From the NCBI GenBank assembly GCA_017554745.1, contig JAFZHS010000017.1:124001-188000 (forward strand): DNA of 64,000 bases, read 5' to 3'. A model generated the notes under the pieces. It was given only the letters and a program-made list of their open reading frames with translations, was not told where the DNA came from and made no database searches. The stretch is from Clostridiales bacterium (GTDB lineage Bacteria; Bacillota; Clostridia; Saccharofermentanales; Saccharofermentanaceae). The translations under genes were made by a program, and so were the position numbers. This document shows, in pieces, positions 35,771-45,752 of this stretch (the first letter of the stretch is position 1; every line of letters starts with the position of its first letter).

Positions 35771-36973
35771 CTAATCCCTACCCGTACGAACGCCCAACTT
35801 CAAATATAGTTCCTGCCTTTTTGAATGCTGCTCATAAAGATTTTTACCATCACTCATATTCTTTACAACGTTTTTGTTCCTAAAGCTTGCTCTAAACCCT
35901 CTTCCTAATTGTCTAAAAAGGCCATAGAAAAAAGCCAATACTTTTAGAGATGAATGTTTCCTACAAAAACTACTTGTTACAAGTCCGACATGGGTAAAAT
36001 ATCCAAAAAAACCATTGCGTCTAATACCATATGACGCACTTATCATTCCTTGCTCATCAGCGTTTTTATCAGTATAGACTCTTCTTCCAAAATTCCCATC
36101 AGTCATAACTACATCTAGTAGTTCATCAACTAATGTATCATCAACTTCAATTCCAAAATCGACTTCATTTGCAAGGCCAAGATACCGATTGCACATTTTT
36201 GTTACATATGCAGCCAAAGATAGCAAACCTGTTTGCTCCAAAAGTGGAACAAATTGCATTCTCCACGAGTTCTTATCTTCAATAGAATGAATATACATTT
36301 CCCAATCAATTATTTGTCTAAGACCAAGCACGTTGTTCTTCAAATGTTGATTAATATGGCCTAATAATACTAAGCCATTTTCAGAACAAGGCAATATCGG
36401 GAAAGAATAGCCATTTAGTTTACATAATTCTCTTTTTTCTATTGCCGCATCAAGTATTTCATCGACATCAACGCCTGGCGAACTGAATTTTTGATGTATT
36501 TCAACACATATACCATTCTTTAAATATGCTAATTCACGTGTATTCTCGGAAATAATATCTTCATCGCCTTTTCCATGATCATAAACATAACCATTTGCTT
36601 CAAGTAGATCTAAAGACTCTAAGAAACGCCCCCTGGCAACCAAAATATCAATATCGCCCATTGTCCTTAAAAAAGGCCTAGGATAATAAACAGCTGCGGC
36701 ACTACCTTTTAAAACGACACATGGTATTTGTGCATCTTCAAAACACTTTAATAATCTATCCTGTTCATACATGATACGCATGTACATTGCTTTGCAATGC
36801 TCACTAGTCTCATCCTTTACAGGAACTACTGGACTGATTAGTCCCATTAATGTTTGAGCTTTAGCCTCAATAAGCACTTCATTCCAACAAATATCAGACG
36901 GATAATTAGGTACAAAGTCAAATAAAGAGGATTTTATAGCTTCTAATAGAACACTTTGAGATTTTGTTATCAT
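35771..36973 (-). CDS. NTP_transf_5-type nucleotidyltransferase-like protein (paralog 3)
   Basis: A 400-residue protein with VVLKGSAAAVYY and TMGDIDILVA, matching the core of the genes at 24649 and 25792 but more divergent, with a longer C-terminal region. Last gene of the second polysaccharide locus. AAGGA is present before the ATG, so unlike paralog 2 it is conventionally translated. It may act on a polysaccharide intermediate; no substrate can be assigned. Confidence 0.72.
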   Translation of the reverse strand: MITKSQSVLLEAIKSSLFDFVPNYPSDICWNEVLIEAKAQTLMGLISPVVPVKDETSEHCKAMYMRIMYEQDRLLKCFEDAQIPCVVLKGSAAAVYYPRPFLRTMGDIDILVARGRFLESLDLLEANGYVYDHGKGDEDIISENTRELAYLKNGICVEIHQKFSSPGVDVDEILDAAIEKRELCKLNGYSFPILPCSENGLVLLGHINQHLKNNVLGLRQIIDWEMYIHSIEDKNSWRMQFVPLLEQTGLLSLAAYVTKMCNRYLGLANEVDFGIEVDDTLVDELLDVVMTDGNFGRRVYTDKNADEQGMISASYGIRRNGFFGYFTHVGLVTSSFCRKHSSLKVLAFFYGLFRQLGRGFRASFRNKNVVKNMSDGKNLYEQHSKRQELYLKLGVRTGRD

Positions 36974-37034
36974 TCTTATCCTTCTATAAAACTTAGCAAT
37001 TCAAAAATATAATAATCATAAATTCAGTGCTCAA

Positions 37035-37508
37035 TTATTTTAAGCTCTTTATCATTTTAGCGGGACAGCCACCGTACAAACAATAACTCTCAGATATATC
37101 ATGCGTTACGACAGCACCAGCTGCTATTACAACAAATTCTCCAGATATACTTACCCCTGGAGAAATAATCGCTCCACAGCCTATCCATACATGATTCCCT
37201 ATTTGGATTTCACCAGTCTGTGTATGTTTCTTTTCGCCCTTAATCCATGAATCGTAATCAATTCCGGTTGACAATAACTTGGCGGATGCAGATATAGTCA
37301 CGTCATCACCTAAAACAATAGGATTAAAAGCATTGATATAAACCCCATGGTTGAGGGAACAATTATTACCAATGGTAAGATTACTGGGATTTACAATAGT
37401 TACATCACCAAAGACATTTGTATTTTCACCATACTTTCCAACTTTTCTTAGTTGAGACCAATTATGAAACTTTCTTTTTGTTCTGAAATAAAAACTTATT
37501 ACGCTCAT
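37035..37508 (-). CDS. Hexapeptide-repeat acetyltransferase
   Basis: A left-handed beta-helix transferase of 157 residues with IGNNCSLNHGVYI, IGNHVWIGCGAIISPGVSI and VIAAGAVVTHDI. Resembles WcaF/maltose-acetyltransferase types that O-acetylate polysaccharide. GGAGGAGACC precedes the ATG, which overlaps the flippase stop (ATGA). Confidence 0.83.
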   Translation of the reverse strand: MSVISFYFRTKRKFHNWSQLRKVGKYGENTNVFGDVTIVNPSNLTIGNNCSLNHGVYINAFNPIVLGDDVTISASAKLLSTGIDYDSWIKGEKKHTQTGEIQIGNHVWIGCGAIISPGVSISGEFVVIAAGAVVTHDISESYCLYGGCPAKMIKSLK

Positions 37509-39043
37509 GGTCTCCTCCTTATTTTAAATATCGACCGTGCCAAATTTGATGCATCCTTTAAGTAAGGATTCTTTACATTCAGCAAAGAATACAAGCCAAC
37601 CGAAACTAAAACAGCAATAATGGCTTTGACTGCAATTACAAGCAGATTTTCATTTAGCGGTAAAACGATACAGATAATGTAGCAACTAACACACGTAATC
37701 ACCGTACAAAGTGTATTCCATCCAAAAAGTTTAAAATAATCTCCGATATTATTTTCCGGAAATGCATGTTTAATTAATACTTTGGTTCCATAGACGATAT
37801 TTATTAAAAAGAACGTGAACAATGTAGCAATCATTATTCCATTGATCCCGAAATACATACCAAGAATAATGTTCAGAACAAGATTCATAATTGTTTCAAT
37901 TATCGCCCTCGTTCGAAATTGCCACCACAAGCCAGAAGCTTCAATATACACATTTCTAATATCCATAGAGCACAGTAAGTAAAAATATACAACAAAAAGA
38001 ATCATGGACAAAAACGGATAAGTTAAAGATTCACCTGCCCAAAGCCTCATAAAAGGTTGATAAAGGCATAACAAGCAAGCTGCACATACAACACCTATGC
38101 ATGAATAGAAAAATGTAAATTTCTTTAAGTCTGTATAATTCTTATCTTTGCTTTCTTTTACAATGCTATTTCCAATTCCGGCCCTCATAGATCCAGTCAC
38201 TACAGTCATAAATGCATGAACAGAGGAAAGAATATAGAAATAGTTACTGTACATTGTGACATCATTCAAGCCAAGGAACGCTGAAATAATAATACTGTCC
38301 GCTGAGTCTCTTAACACAGCGCACATTTTCGTTATTACTAGTCCTTTTATGTGCGTAAAAATCTGCTTGCTTTTTTCATCAGGAAGCTTACCTTTACAAC
38401 GGTATTTAGGGAATTTTCGATCCGTAACAAATGAAGTTATCAAATTATTAATAATTGTACAAATTGGCAAAGCGATAATGAAAGCATAATAATTCTTTAC
38501 CAAAAGCAAAGCTAAAATCTGCACAATATACTTAAAAACATTTACGCATATTGCAATGTTTGACTGAATATCAGTACGATGATGAGCAAGTAAAAGCGTT
38601 GACTTATAAGCAAATAAAAAATAACTGATAGCAGTATTAGCCAGATAAAGAAGATATAACCAATATATATTAATATCTTGAGGAACACTACCCTTAATCA
38701 GTTTTGGCACGAAAGGAAGCAAAACTAAACCACAAGCTGTAATTATCAAACCAATAATACGATATGCATTTCTATAGAAATGCAAATAGGCACAAATTGT
38801 CTTTGTGTCATCTTCTGCAATTGGTTTATATAGGCCATAGATAATCGCACTGCTAAGACCTAGTTCTGCTAAATTTAAGACCTGAAGAATAGAAGTAAAT
38901 AGCGAGCTAAGACCTAAATATTCGCTTCCTAATGTTCGCAATAGAATCGTTCTCGTAGCAAAAGGCATCAACAAAGCAATAATATTGCTTATGATGCCCC
39001 ACTTAAGATTCCTTGTTGTGTTGCCTGTACGATCTATTTTCAT
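37505..39043 (-). CDS. Wzx-type polysaccharide flippase (locus 2)
   Basis: A 512-residue membrane protein with about fourteen hydrophobic helices. The MOP-family N-terminus (LLMPFATRTILLRTLGSEYLG) and internal LGLNDVTMYSNYFYI are typical of Firmicutes EPS flippases. The ATG at 39043 shares one base with the preceding stop (TGATG). A different subfamily from the flippase at 14485, so two glycans are probably exported. Confidence 0.88.
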   Translation of the reverse strand: MKIDRTGNTTRNLKWGIISNIIALLMPFATRTILLRTLGSEYLGLSSLFTSILQVLNLAELGLSSAIIYGLYKPIAEDDTKTICAYLHFYRNAYRIIGLIITACGLVLLPFVPKLIKGSVPQDINIYWLYLLYLANTAISYFLFAYKSTLLLAHHRTDIQSNIAICVNVFKYIVQILALLLVKNYYAFIIALPICTIINNLITSFVTDRKFPKYRCKGKLPDEKSKQIFTHIKGLVITKMCAVLRDSADSIIISAFLGLNDVTMYSNYFYILSSVHAFMTVVTGSMRAGIGNSIVKESKDKNYTDLKKFTFFYSCIGVVCAACLLCLYQPFMRLWAGESLTYPFLSMILFVVYFYLLCSMDIRNVYIEASGLWWQFRTRAIIETIMNLVLNIILGMYFGINGIMIATLFTFFLINIVYGTKVLIKHAFPENNIGDYFKLFGWNTLCTVITCVSCYIICIVLPLNENLLVIAVKAIIAVLVSVGLYSLLNVKNPYLKDASNLARSIFKIRRRP

Positions 39044-40311
39044 CAATTGTTCCCTACAAGATACAAAGCCATATCCTGCTTTCTTTCATCATATACATTA
39101 GAATTAACATCAATAATCGTGTGATAAAAACAATCATTCAAGTGAGAGATGCTGAAACACTCAGTAGCACGTTTATACATATTTTCAGCGTTTTTAATAC
39201 GCTCCGCTTCATTCTCCATCATAAACAACATAGCCTTTTTTAGTTCTTCTATGCAGTTTTCTTGAATTACTAAACCTTTATCACCAATTTGATACGGAAC
39301 AGATCCAGATGAGCTACCTATAACTGGCAAACCAGTAGCCATCATTTGGACAAGTGCTAAAGAAAAAGTCTCCTCCCATTCGGGAGTTGTTAATGGGAAA
39401 TGAATACCGCAGTCTAAAGCATTCCAATGCTCAGCCATATCTTTCCAATCTTCAATGAAGCCTGTAAGAATCACTTTATCCTCAAGTCCACGCTCTTTAA
39501 TTATTCCCTTGACATGCGCTACTTCATCATCTCGCCCCCAACCCATCAATAGATATTTCCAGTCTCCATCTTCAGGAAGAGCCTTAATTATCTGTTCTAA
39601 TCCCTTGCCTGCATTAAACCTTGAAGCACTCCCAAACAAAAATGAGTCTCCAATATCATATTTTTCTCTAATCTTTTGCCTGGCATCGAGGTCTGGGTGA
39701 AAAATATCTGTATCAACACCCACCTGTGTTTGCATATATATGGCTTTTTTATATCCCTCTTTACGAAATTCTATAACGGCATCCGGATAATGACAGAAAA
39801 TAGCATCGCAAAATTTATTAAGTTTCTTAACTCGATGTTTCATCATAGAATACCCAATAACATGCCTAGCCATAATATATGGATTAATGTCTTTCTTAAA
39901 TCTTAATGACTGCTGATGACCACGCATGCTGAAACATACTATCTTAGCCTGAGTTTCGCCCCTTTTTTTCAAATCTAGCAACTGCATCAATGAATCTTGC
40001 CTATGTTCTCCAATATGATAAACAATATCTGGTTCTATTTGCTTAACATAATTAACCATTTTAGAAGAAGTCCAAGTGCCAAATCTGCTATTTTTCATAT
40101 CGATAAGTCGAATGTGGAAATTATCAACATCTAATTCCTTGCCGGTATGCCTAATAACCTTACCATAAGTTAAACCGTTTAAATTGCCATCATCCCATTT
40201 ATCAGGAGCAAGCAATGTTATATCCAAATCAGGGTGTTGTTTTGCTAATAACAACCATCTCTTATAAAATCTTTCCTGCTGAAAAGTATGGTTAATCATT
40301 ATTATCTTCAT
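39043..40311 (-). CDS. Family 4 glycosyltransferase
   Basis: A 422-residue GT-B enzyme: MKIIMINHTFQQERFYKRW start; GSASRFNAGKGLEQIIKAL for the C-terminal Rossmann fold; EETFSLALVQMMATGLPVIG as the EX7E-like donor site. AGGTGA lies 8 nt before the ATG at 40311; a GTG four codons earlier overlaps the previous gene. Donor sugar unknown. Confidence 0.85.
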   Translation of the reverse strand: MKIIMINHTFQQERFYKRWLLLAKQHPDLDITLLAPDKWDDGNLNGLTYGKVIRHTGKELDVDNFHIRLIDMKNSRFGTWTSSKMVNYVKQIEPDIVYHIGEHRQDSLMQLLDLKKRGETQAKIVCFSMRGHQQSLRFKKDINPYIMARHVIGYSMMKHRVKKLNKFCDAIFCHYPDAVIEFRKEGYKKAIYMQTQVGVDTDIFHPDLDARQKIREKYDIGDSFLFGSASRFNAGKGLEQIIKALPEDGDWKYLLMGWGRDDEVAHVKGIIKERGLEDKVILTGFIEDWKDMAEHWNALDCGIHFPLTTPEWEETFSLALVQMMATGLPVIGSSSGSVPYQIGDKGLVIQENCIEELKKAMLFMMENEAERIKNAENMYKRATECFSISHLNDCFYHTIIDVNSNVYDERKQDMALYLVGNN

Positions 40312-40319
40312 CGTTTTGC

Positions 40320-41579
40320 TCACCTATTAACCATTTCTATATATATATCTTGCAAAGACATCATCGGATTTTCATCATACATCGATTTAATAGTCCGCTT
40401 ACCTTCTATTGACAATTTATCTCTAAGATTCTTATCTTCGAAAATACGACAAATACAATCTGCCATTTTTTCATAATCGCCAAACTGATATAAAAGGCAG
40501 TTCTCATTATCTTTAGCAAATTCAGGGATTCCACCGACTGCGCTAGATATGCATGGAACGCCAACGCTCATAGCCTCTCTTAAAGTAGAACAGTGATTCT
40601 CAATTGCAGATGCGCAAATATATACTTCACTCTGTGACATTTCTTCCGCGTATTTCTCAGGAGATAAGGGACCAACAAACATAATATTATTCTCCAGTCC
40701 ATTGGTTTCAATTAAACGACGAATGTAACGGTTGAAGCCGTGCTGAGAAACTCTTTTCTTTAATCCATGAACAAAAAAAGAATTGTTTCCTGGAATTGTA
40801 AGTTTTACATCAGGATACTTTTCGCGGACCAAACAAAGCGCTTTAATTAATTGGTGTAAGCCTTTTAAAGGATAACCAGCTACACTAGTAATGATCTTAT
40901 GCTTTTCTTTTCTTTCATCATTCCAATCTTTCTGGGAAAAAGCCATTTGAATGGGCAGCCGATTATTTAAAACCTTAACTTCAGGATTCATTTCTTTATA
41001 TATTTTTTCTGCCCATTTATTCTCCAATATAATATAGTCAGTTAATTTAAGGATTTCCTTCTCGCGTAGATAATACTCATAATATTGTTTCTCAATATCA
41101 AATATACCTGTATGTCGGATTTTTTCAGGTAATGTAGTCATATCGTTAATCTCTTTGTCGGTAAAGCCACCTCTATAGTTTTCATAAATTGACTTCATAA
41201 CACCTTGAATATACACAGCAACAGGAACAGGCTTATTAGTTAGTTGATTAGCCTTTAATACCGCCAATCCTACTGCAGTTTCTGTTCCCCAAATCAAGAT
41301 GCAATCAGGGTTTTCATTTTCTATTACTTTTTGCCAATCATTTATAGCCTCATCATTCACCTTAAATAGAACTATATTTCCATGTCCTAAGATTATATAT
41401 TTTACTTGTCCATCTAAATATTCTTCTCCATGATTTGCAATTGTACAAATCAAGAGTTCATTAAAGCCGTGTTCTTCTTTTTTTAGTTCAGCATTAAGCC
41501 ACTGTCCGGTTATTGGCTTTAATCCTTTGTTTTCAGCTAGAGAACCTACTATTTGGTTTGTTACCCACATAATCTTCAT
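40320..41579 (-). CDS. Family 4 glycosyltransferase
   Basis: A 419-residue GT-B protein with VTNQIVGSLAENKG at the N-terminus, ITSVAGYPLKGLHQLIKAL starting the second domain, and ASAIENHCSTLREAMSVGVPCI as donor-binding region. Two nucleotides after the polymerase gene and followed closely by another GT4, so a sequential pair of transfers is likely. Confidence 0.85.
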   Translation of the reverse strand: MKIMWVTNQIVGSLAENKGLKPITGQWLNAELKKEEHGFNELLICTIANHGEEYLDGQVKYIILGHGNIVLFKVNDEAINDWQKVIENENPDCILIWGTETAVGLAVLKANQLTNKPVPVAVYIQGVMKSIYENYRGGFTDKEINDMTTLPEKIRHTGIFDIEKQYYEYYLREKEILKLTDYIILENKWAEKIYKEMNPEVKVLNNRLPIQMAFSQKDWNDERKEKHKIITSVAGYPLKGLHQLIKALCLVREKYPDVKLTIPGNNSFFVHGLKKRVSQHGFNRYIRRLIETNGLENNIMFVGPLSPEKYAEEMSQSEVYICASAIENHCSTLREAMSVGVPCISSAVGGIPEFAKDNENCLLYQFGDYEKMADCICRIFEDKNLRDKLSIEGKRTIKSMYDENPMMSLQDIYIEMVNR

Positions 41580-41581
41580 AA

Positions 41582-42826
41582 TTAAAAATCTCCCAAACTA
41601 GCTTCATTAACTGAAAGCGTTAATGCTTTTAAACCTAAAGGAATAATAAGACATACAACTAAATATGTATCACACCAAATAGAAACATTCGTAACTGAGA
41701 AAAATATAAATGATATAAGAAGAATCAATAATGGAAATTTATACATGAGCAAAGTTTTCCTTATATAGTTATTATTTATTGGCGACAATAAACCAAATAT
41801 TCCAAGAAAGCCCAAAATACCATAAGCCCCCAACAAATCTAAAAAAGTAGAATGAAATCCGAATGTTCGATTTCCGAAAGATCCCCAAATTGGACTCTGA
41901 ATAAAATAATCAAGAGAAATTTTATATAATTTCATTCGCACGCCTATATCACCTTCAGAAGTATCATTGTTTGTTAATGCATATAACAAATTCTCAAATC
42001 TTTCTGCAAGATGTGTATCAGCCAAGCTTATTATTTTTGAAAGAATTTCTTTAGCATTAAAATAGAACAATATAATCAAAATTATACATATGATCATTGA
42101 AACAACTCGGTACTTATTCAACGAATTCGCAAATCCCAAATAAAGAAAAACAAATATAACCAACATAAGAAGTGCCATTGCAATTTGAGCAGAAAATAAA
42201 ACTGCAGCGATGAAACCGATTATTAACCATTTAATTATTGATGAAACCGTGCCTTTATGAGTATCAAAATAAGCAAAGACTAGCAAAGAAATAAATGTTA
42301 ATTGATAGCACCAGCTATAATTGCCTATACCCACATACTTTGCACCATCAAGAAGTGAGTTTTTCAAGTTAGAACTAGTACTTAACGCCCTTACAATAAT
42401 AGGGTTAGTTAACAGTAAGATGTATGTTCTGATTGTCTTAATACAAAAATCAATCAAAAAGACAACAATAATCGTTTTGCAATCTTTTAAAGAACCAAAT
42501 TGAAAATAAAATACAAATAACGCACATATGACAATGATATAAAAATACGTCATAAAATAACTATAAAAGTACTGATAAATGCCAAAAAAAGATGAGAGAA
42601 TAATTAAAAACACAAATATTAAAAGCGGAAAACATAGTTTTATATATGAAATTAAGAAAGTTTTCTTTTGAATCATTGCACATACAAACCAAAGCGCAAC
42701 TATTCCAAATTTAATAATTGCAAGAATGTGATCTCCAATAAAAGCAAAACAACTTGCATTAAACCACAAAACAATAATACAAGCAGAAACAAGTTGAATT
42801 GTATTAACAGAAATCTTAAAGCTCAC
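41582..42826 (-). CDS. Wzy/O-antigen-ligase-like polymerase (locus 2)
   Basis: A 414-residue protein with about eleven to twelve transmembrane helices and the loop FIQSPIWGSFGNRTFGFHSTFLDLLGAYGILGFLGI, close to the Wzy_C pattern (H-S-x-x-L-D and a G-rich helix). It polymerises the repeat unit outside the membrane. GTG at 42826 was chosen because AAAGG lies seven bases upstream; a TTG start would overlap the preceding gene by 35 bp. Confidence 0.82.
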   Translation of the reverse strand: MSFKISVNTIQLVSACIIVLWFNASCFAFIGDHILAIIKFGIVALWFVCAMIQKKTFLISYIKLCFPLLIFVFLIILSSFFGIYQYFYSYFMTYFYIIVICALFVFYFQFGSLKDCKTIIVVFLIDFCIKTIRTYILLLTNPIIVRALSTSSNLKNSLLDGAKYVGIGNYSWCYQLTFISLLVFAYFDTHKGTVSSIIKWLIIGFIAAVLFSAQIAMALLMLVIFVFLYLGFANSLNKYRVVSMIICIILIILFYFNAKEILSKIISLADTHLAERFENLLYALTNNDTSEGDIGVRMKLYKISLDYFIQSPIWGSFGNRTFGFHSTFLDLLGAYGILGFLGIFGLLSPINNNYIRKTLLMYKFPLLILLISFIFFSVTNVSIWCDTYLVVCLIIPLGLKALTLSVNEASLGDF

Positions 42827-42830
42827 GTCT

Positions 42831-44060
42831 TTACCTTTCTTTAATCTGCTCGCAATTATTCTCAAGAAACCTTAGTATCAATTTAGTTTGCTGAAAATAA
42901 TTCTTCTTCTCTATAGCGAATTCTTTTGCCTGCTCACCCTTAAGTGAAAGCGATAATAAATCTATAGACAATACCTTCTCTATCGCATTAGCAATTCCTG
43001 TAACAGTTTCATCATCAATAAAATACATATAATGAAAATAGTCATTTGGCATACCACCAACTCTGGTTGTTAAAACCGGAGTACCAGATGACATGTATTC
43101 CAAAATCTTAGACGAGAAAGAATAGTTGCTATAATCATCAGATGTAGGTTTGTTTACCACCAAAAGATGAGCCTTTTTCAGTGCAATCAATAATGTTCTG
43201 CGATCTACTCTGCCAAAAAACTTAATTCGAGAGTCCTTCTTCGAACAGGCTTCAACAAAATCAGCATCAGCTCCGGCACCATATATATGCAATTCTGCAT
43301 CAATATCAGTTTGCATAAAACCTTTAACCAGGTCCTGAATTCCATAAAGTCTGCTAAGGTTCCCCCCGTATAAAACCGTTTTTCTTTGGTATTTTTCCTG
43401 ATCAGGAATGTCGGAATAAATACTTTCGTCGCAGAAACCTTCTGAAACAATAAATGGTTTATTAGCAATTCCCATTTTACTTGCCATTGGCTTTGTAAAC
43501 AGAATATAACTATCGCACTTTCCTTGAAGTTCTAACATCTTATTTGATAATCTTTTTGAGTACCAGCCACGTAAACCACTCATGTTTTTCCATGAGTACA
43601 TGTATTCAGGCAAATCTGCTATTACTGCAGCCAAATGACAACCATATTTCTGACACAACCTAATCGCAGGGTCTGTGTAAGGTGGGTAAATTGAATACAT
43701 TAATACTATTTTGTTCTTGATATCTCTATTTTTCTGAAGCCAACGAGATAATTCTCTTTCAACGTTCATTTTTATAGAAAGCTGTTTCATTCCTTGAACG
43801 TTAAAGAATGGAATCCATTGGATATTGATTTTATTCTCTAAAATCTCACTTTTTCGATTTATATGTAGGAATTTACTATTAGGGAAAGCAGCAACAGCAG
43901 GGACGCTCAAAGCCTCTACTTGTATTCCATTATCTGATAACCCCTTGACCAACATTGTTTCATAATTTATTGGAGCAACAGAGGCCTTCTCAACACTATT
44001 TGTATTTAGCATCTCCATCTGTGATGCAGTAATCAAAGAGCCCAATAAAAGAACTTTCAT
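42831..44060 (-). CDS. Family 4 glycosyltransferase
   Basis: A 409-residue GT-B enzyme with VLYGGNLSRLYGIQDLVKGF (C-domain entry) and SSKILEYMSSGTPVLTTRVGG (donor site). The N-domain is of the Firmicutes WfgS-like style (MKVLLLGSLITASQM). ATGA overlap with the acetyltransferase gene. Confidence 0.84.
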   Translation of the reverse strand: MKVLLLGSLITASQMEMLNTNSVEKASVAPINYETMLVKGLSDNGIQVEALSVPAVAAFPNSKFLHINRKSEILENKINIQWIPFFNVQGMKQLSIKMNVERELSRWLQKNRDIKNKIVLMYSIYPPYTDPAIRLCQKYGCHLAAVIADLPEYMYSWKNMSGLRGWYSKRLSNKMLELQGKCDSYILFTKPMASKMGIANKPFIVSEGFCDESIYSDIPDQEKYQRKTVLYGGNLSRLYGIQDLVKGFMQTDIDAELHIYGAGADADFVEACSKKDSRIKFFGRVDRRTLLIALKKAHLLVVNKPTSDDYSNYSFSSKILEYMSSGTPVLTTRVGGMPNDYFHYMYFIDDETVTGIANAIEKVLSIDLLSLSLKGEQAKEFAIEKKNYFQQTKLILRFLENNCEQIKER

Positions 44061-44587
44061 ATTACATCCTGTTTTTCAATATTACGAATTACTCTTGCGG
44101 GTACACCAGCACAAAAACAATTGTCCGGAATATCATGAGTAACTACTGCGTTTGCACCTATTGTGACATTGCTTCCAATGTGAACATCCCCAATAATCTT
44201 AGCGCCAGCACCAATGATCACGTTATCTCCAATTACTGGTGCTACATTTTTATCGATAGCTTGACCAATCGTTACTTGCTGAGCAATCCATGCATTTTTC
44301 CCAATCGATGCATAATGAGATACAATAATCCCGTTTAACCCATGTTGAAGATGCGGTGGACTATCAAAGTGTGCTCCAAATCCAATGTCGGTTCCCATAG
44401 ACGCATTATTGAATGCATCCATCTTCTTGATCCTTAACAAATAGAATATTTGTAGTAATTTATGTAATCTTCCCCTAGAAGGACTAATTACAACGTCCCT
44501 CATTTTCCAGTATTTTTCTGGATTATAATGCTGTATGTGATGAATCATCATCGATACAAATACATTTTGCCTATTGATTCTGCCCAT
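44057..44587 (-). CDS. Serine-O-acetyltransferase-like hexapeptide transferase
   Basis: A beta-helix protein of 176 residues in the CysE style (IGFGAHFDSPPHLQHGLNGI, IGDNVIIGAGAKIIGDVHI, IGANAVVTHDIPDN). In this setting it most likely acetylates a sugar or an amino-sugar intermediate rather than serine; an acetyltransfer to a 4-amino sugar made by the DegT enzymes is one possibility. Confidence 0.82.
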   Translation of the reverse strand: MGRINRQNVFVSMMIHHIQHYNPEKYWKMRDVVISPSRGRLHKLLQIFYLLRIKKMDAFNNASMGTDIGFGAHFDSPPHLQHGLNGIIVSHYASIGKNAWIAQQVTIGQAIDKNVAPVIGDNVIIGAGAKIIGDVHIGSNVTIGANAVVTHDIPDNCFCAGVPARVIRNIEKQDVI

Positions 44588-44602
44588 AAAACTGACTATT
44601 GA

Positions 44603-45730
44603 TTAATCAAACATCTTTTCATATTCACGTATAGAATTCTCTGTATGCAACTTATTGCTGATATACTGAACTACTCTATTTGTCAAAGCATCATATTTCT
44701 CAAATTCCATATCAACAACACTTTGCAAAGCTTGAACGAAAGCTTCTTTTTCATTTAAATCAAGTGCATACCCTGCCATACAATCATTCATATCGTTCCA
44801 TGGGGTGTTATTGCTAGTAATAACCGGCACCGCAGTAAGCATTGCTTCCACGAGCGATTGACCATAAGCTTCACTCTTTGTAGGAAGAAATAATGCATGA
44901 TAAGATCCAATTACATTATGAATATATTCATTATCAACACTACCTTTAAATGAGCAATCAACATTCGAAGGCAATGTAGAACAAAAATCAACGCATTCTT
45001 TATAATATGCATCATCTTCGCAGGAACCATAAATATCAAAACCCACTTGTCCCTTTATTTTCGAGAGAACTTCTAAAGCAAAGAGAAGATTTTTATGCGG
45101 ATGAATACGTCCTACAAAACAAAACTTAGCAATGCCTGATATCTTATTTCTTTTTAAATCAACTTTTCCACCATAAGTAAGATTAGGAATGATGTAAACA
45201 GAATTCGCACTTAATTTACTAACTCGTTTCCAATTCTCGCATTCGTTTTCTGCAGCGAATTGCCATACAGTGTTCTTCAATAAACCGCTGAATTTCAGCA
45301 ATCTTAAATACGCCATTTTCTTTTGAAAGCCACTTTTTAAAGCATTTTCCTGAAATTCTCCTCTTGGAGTTATTATGACTTTTACATTTTTGTGCGACTT
45401 CTTATACAACAAAACAGGAATCAAATCATTATAACTAAAAAAACTGTTTTGATAGATAATATCTGGCTTTATCTGATTGATAATCTCTCTAACATCGTTT
45501 ATAGAATGCTTGGCTCTAGAAAGATAGTATACTGTGCCAAATTCAAAACTATTCTTACCTTCAAATACTCCAACAAGAGGTTTATCTTCATTAAGCTCGT
45601 GATTATTAGAAATAATATACAATTCATACTTTTTGTATATTGATTTCACGAGATTCATTATACTTACAGGCGGTCCGCCACTATTCTTTTGAGGCCAAAA
45701 CAAGGAGGCCATAATCAATAACTTTTTCAT
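44603..45730 (-). CDS. Family 4 glycosyltransferase
   Basis: A 375-residue GT-B enzyme: SLFWPQKNSGGPPVSIMNLV start; FCFVGRIHPHKNLLFALEVL; FLPTKSEAYGQSLVEAMLTAVPVI as EX7E donor site. It lies between the dehydrogenase and acetyltransferase genes, 15-22 nt from each. Specificity unknown. Confidence 0.85.
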   Translation of the reverse strand: MKKLLIMASLFWPQKNSGGPPVSIMNLVKSIYKKYELYIISNNHELNEDKPLVGVFEGKNSFEFGTVYYLSRAKHSINDVREIINQIKPDIIYQNSFFSYNDLIPVLLYKKSHKNVKVIITPRGEFQENALKSGFQKKMAYLRLLKFSGLLKNTVWQFAAENECENWKRVSKLSANSVYIIPNLTYGGKVDLKRNKISGIAKFCFVGRIHPHKNLLFALEVLSKIKGQVGFDIYGSCEDDAYYKECVDFCSTLPSNVDCSFKGSVDNEYIHNVIGSYHALFLPTKSEAYGQSLVEAMLTAVPVITSNNTPWNDMNDCMAGYALDLNEKEAFVQALQSVVDMEFEKYDALTNRVVQYISNKLHTENSIREYEKMFD

Positions 45731-45752
45731 GTTTTCTTCTATAATTGCTTTT

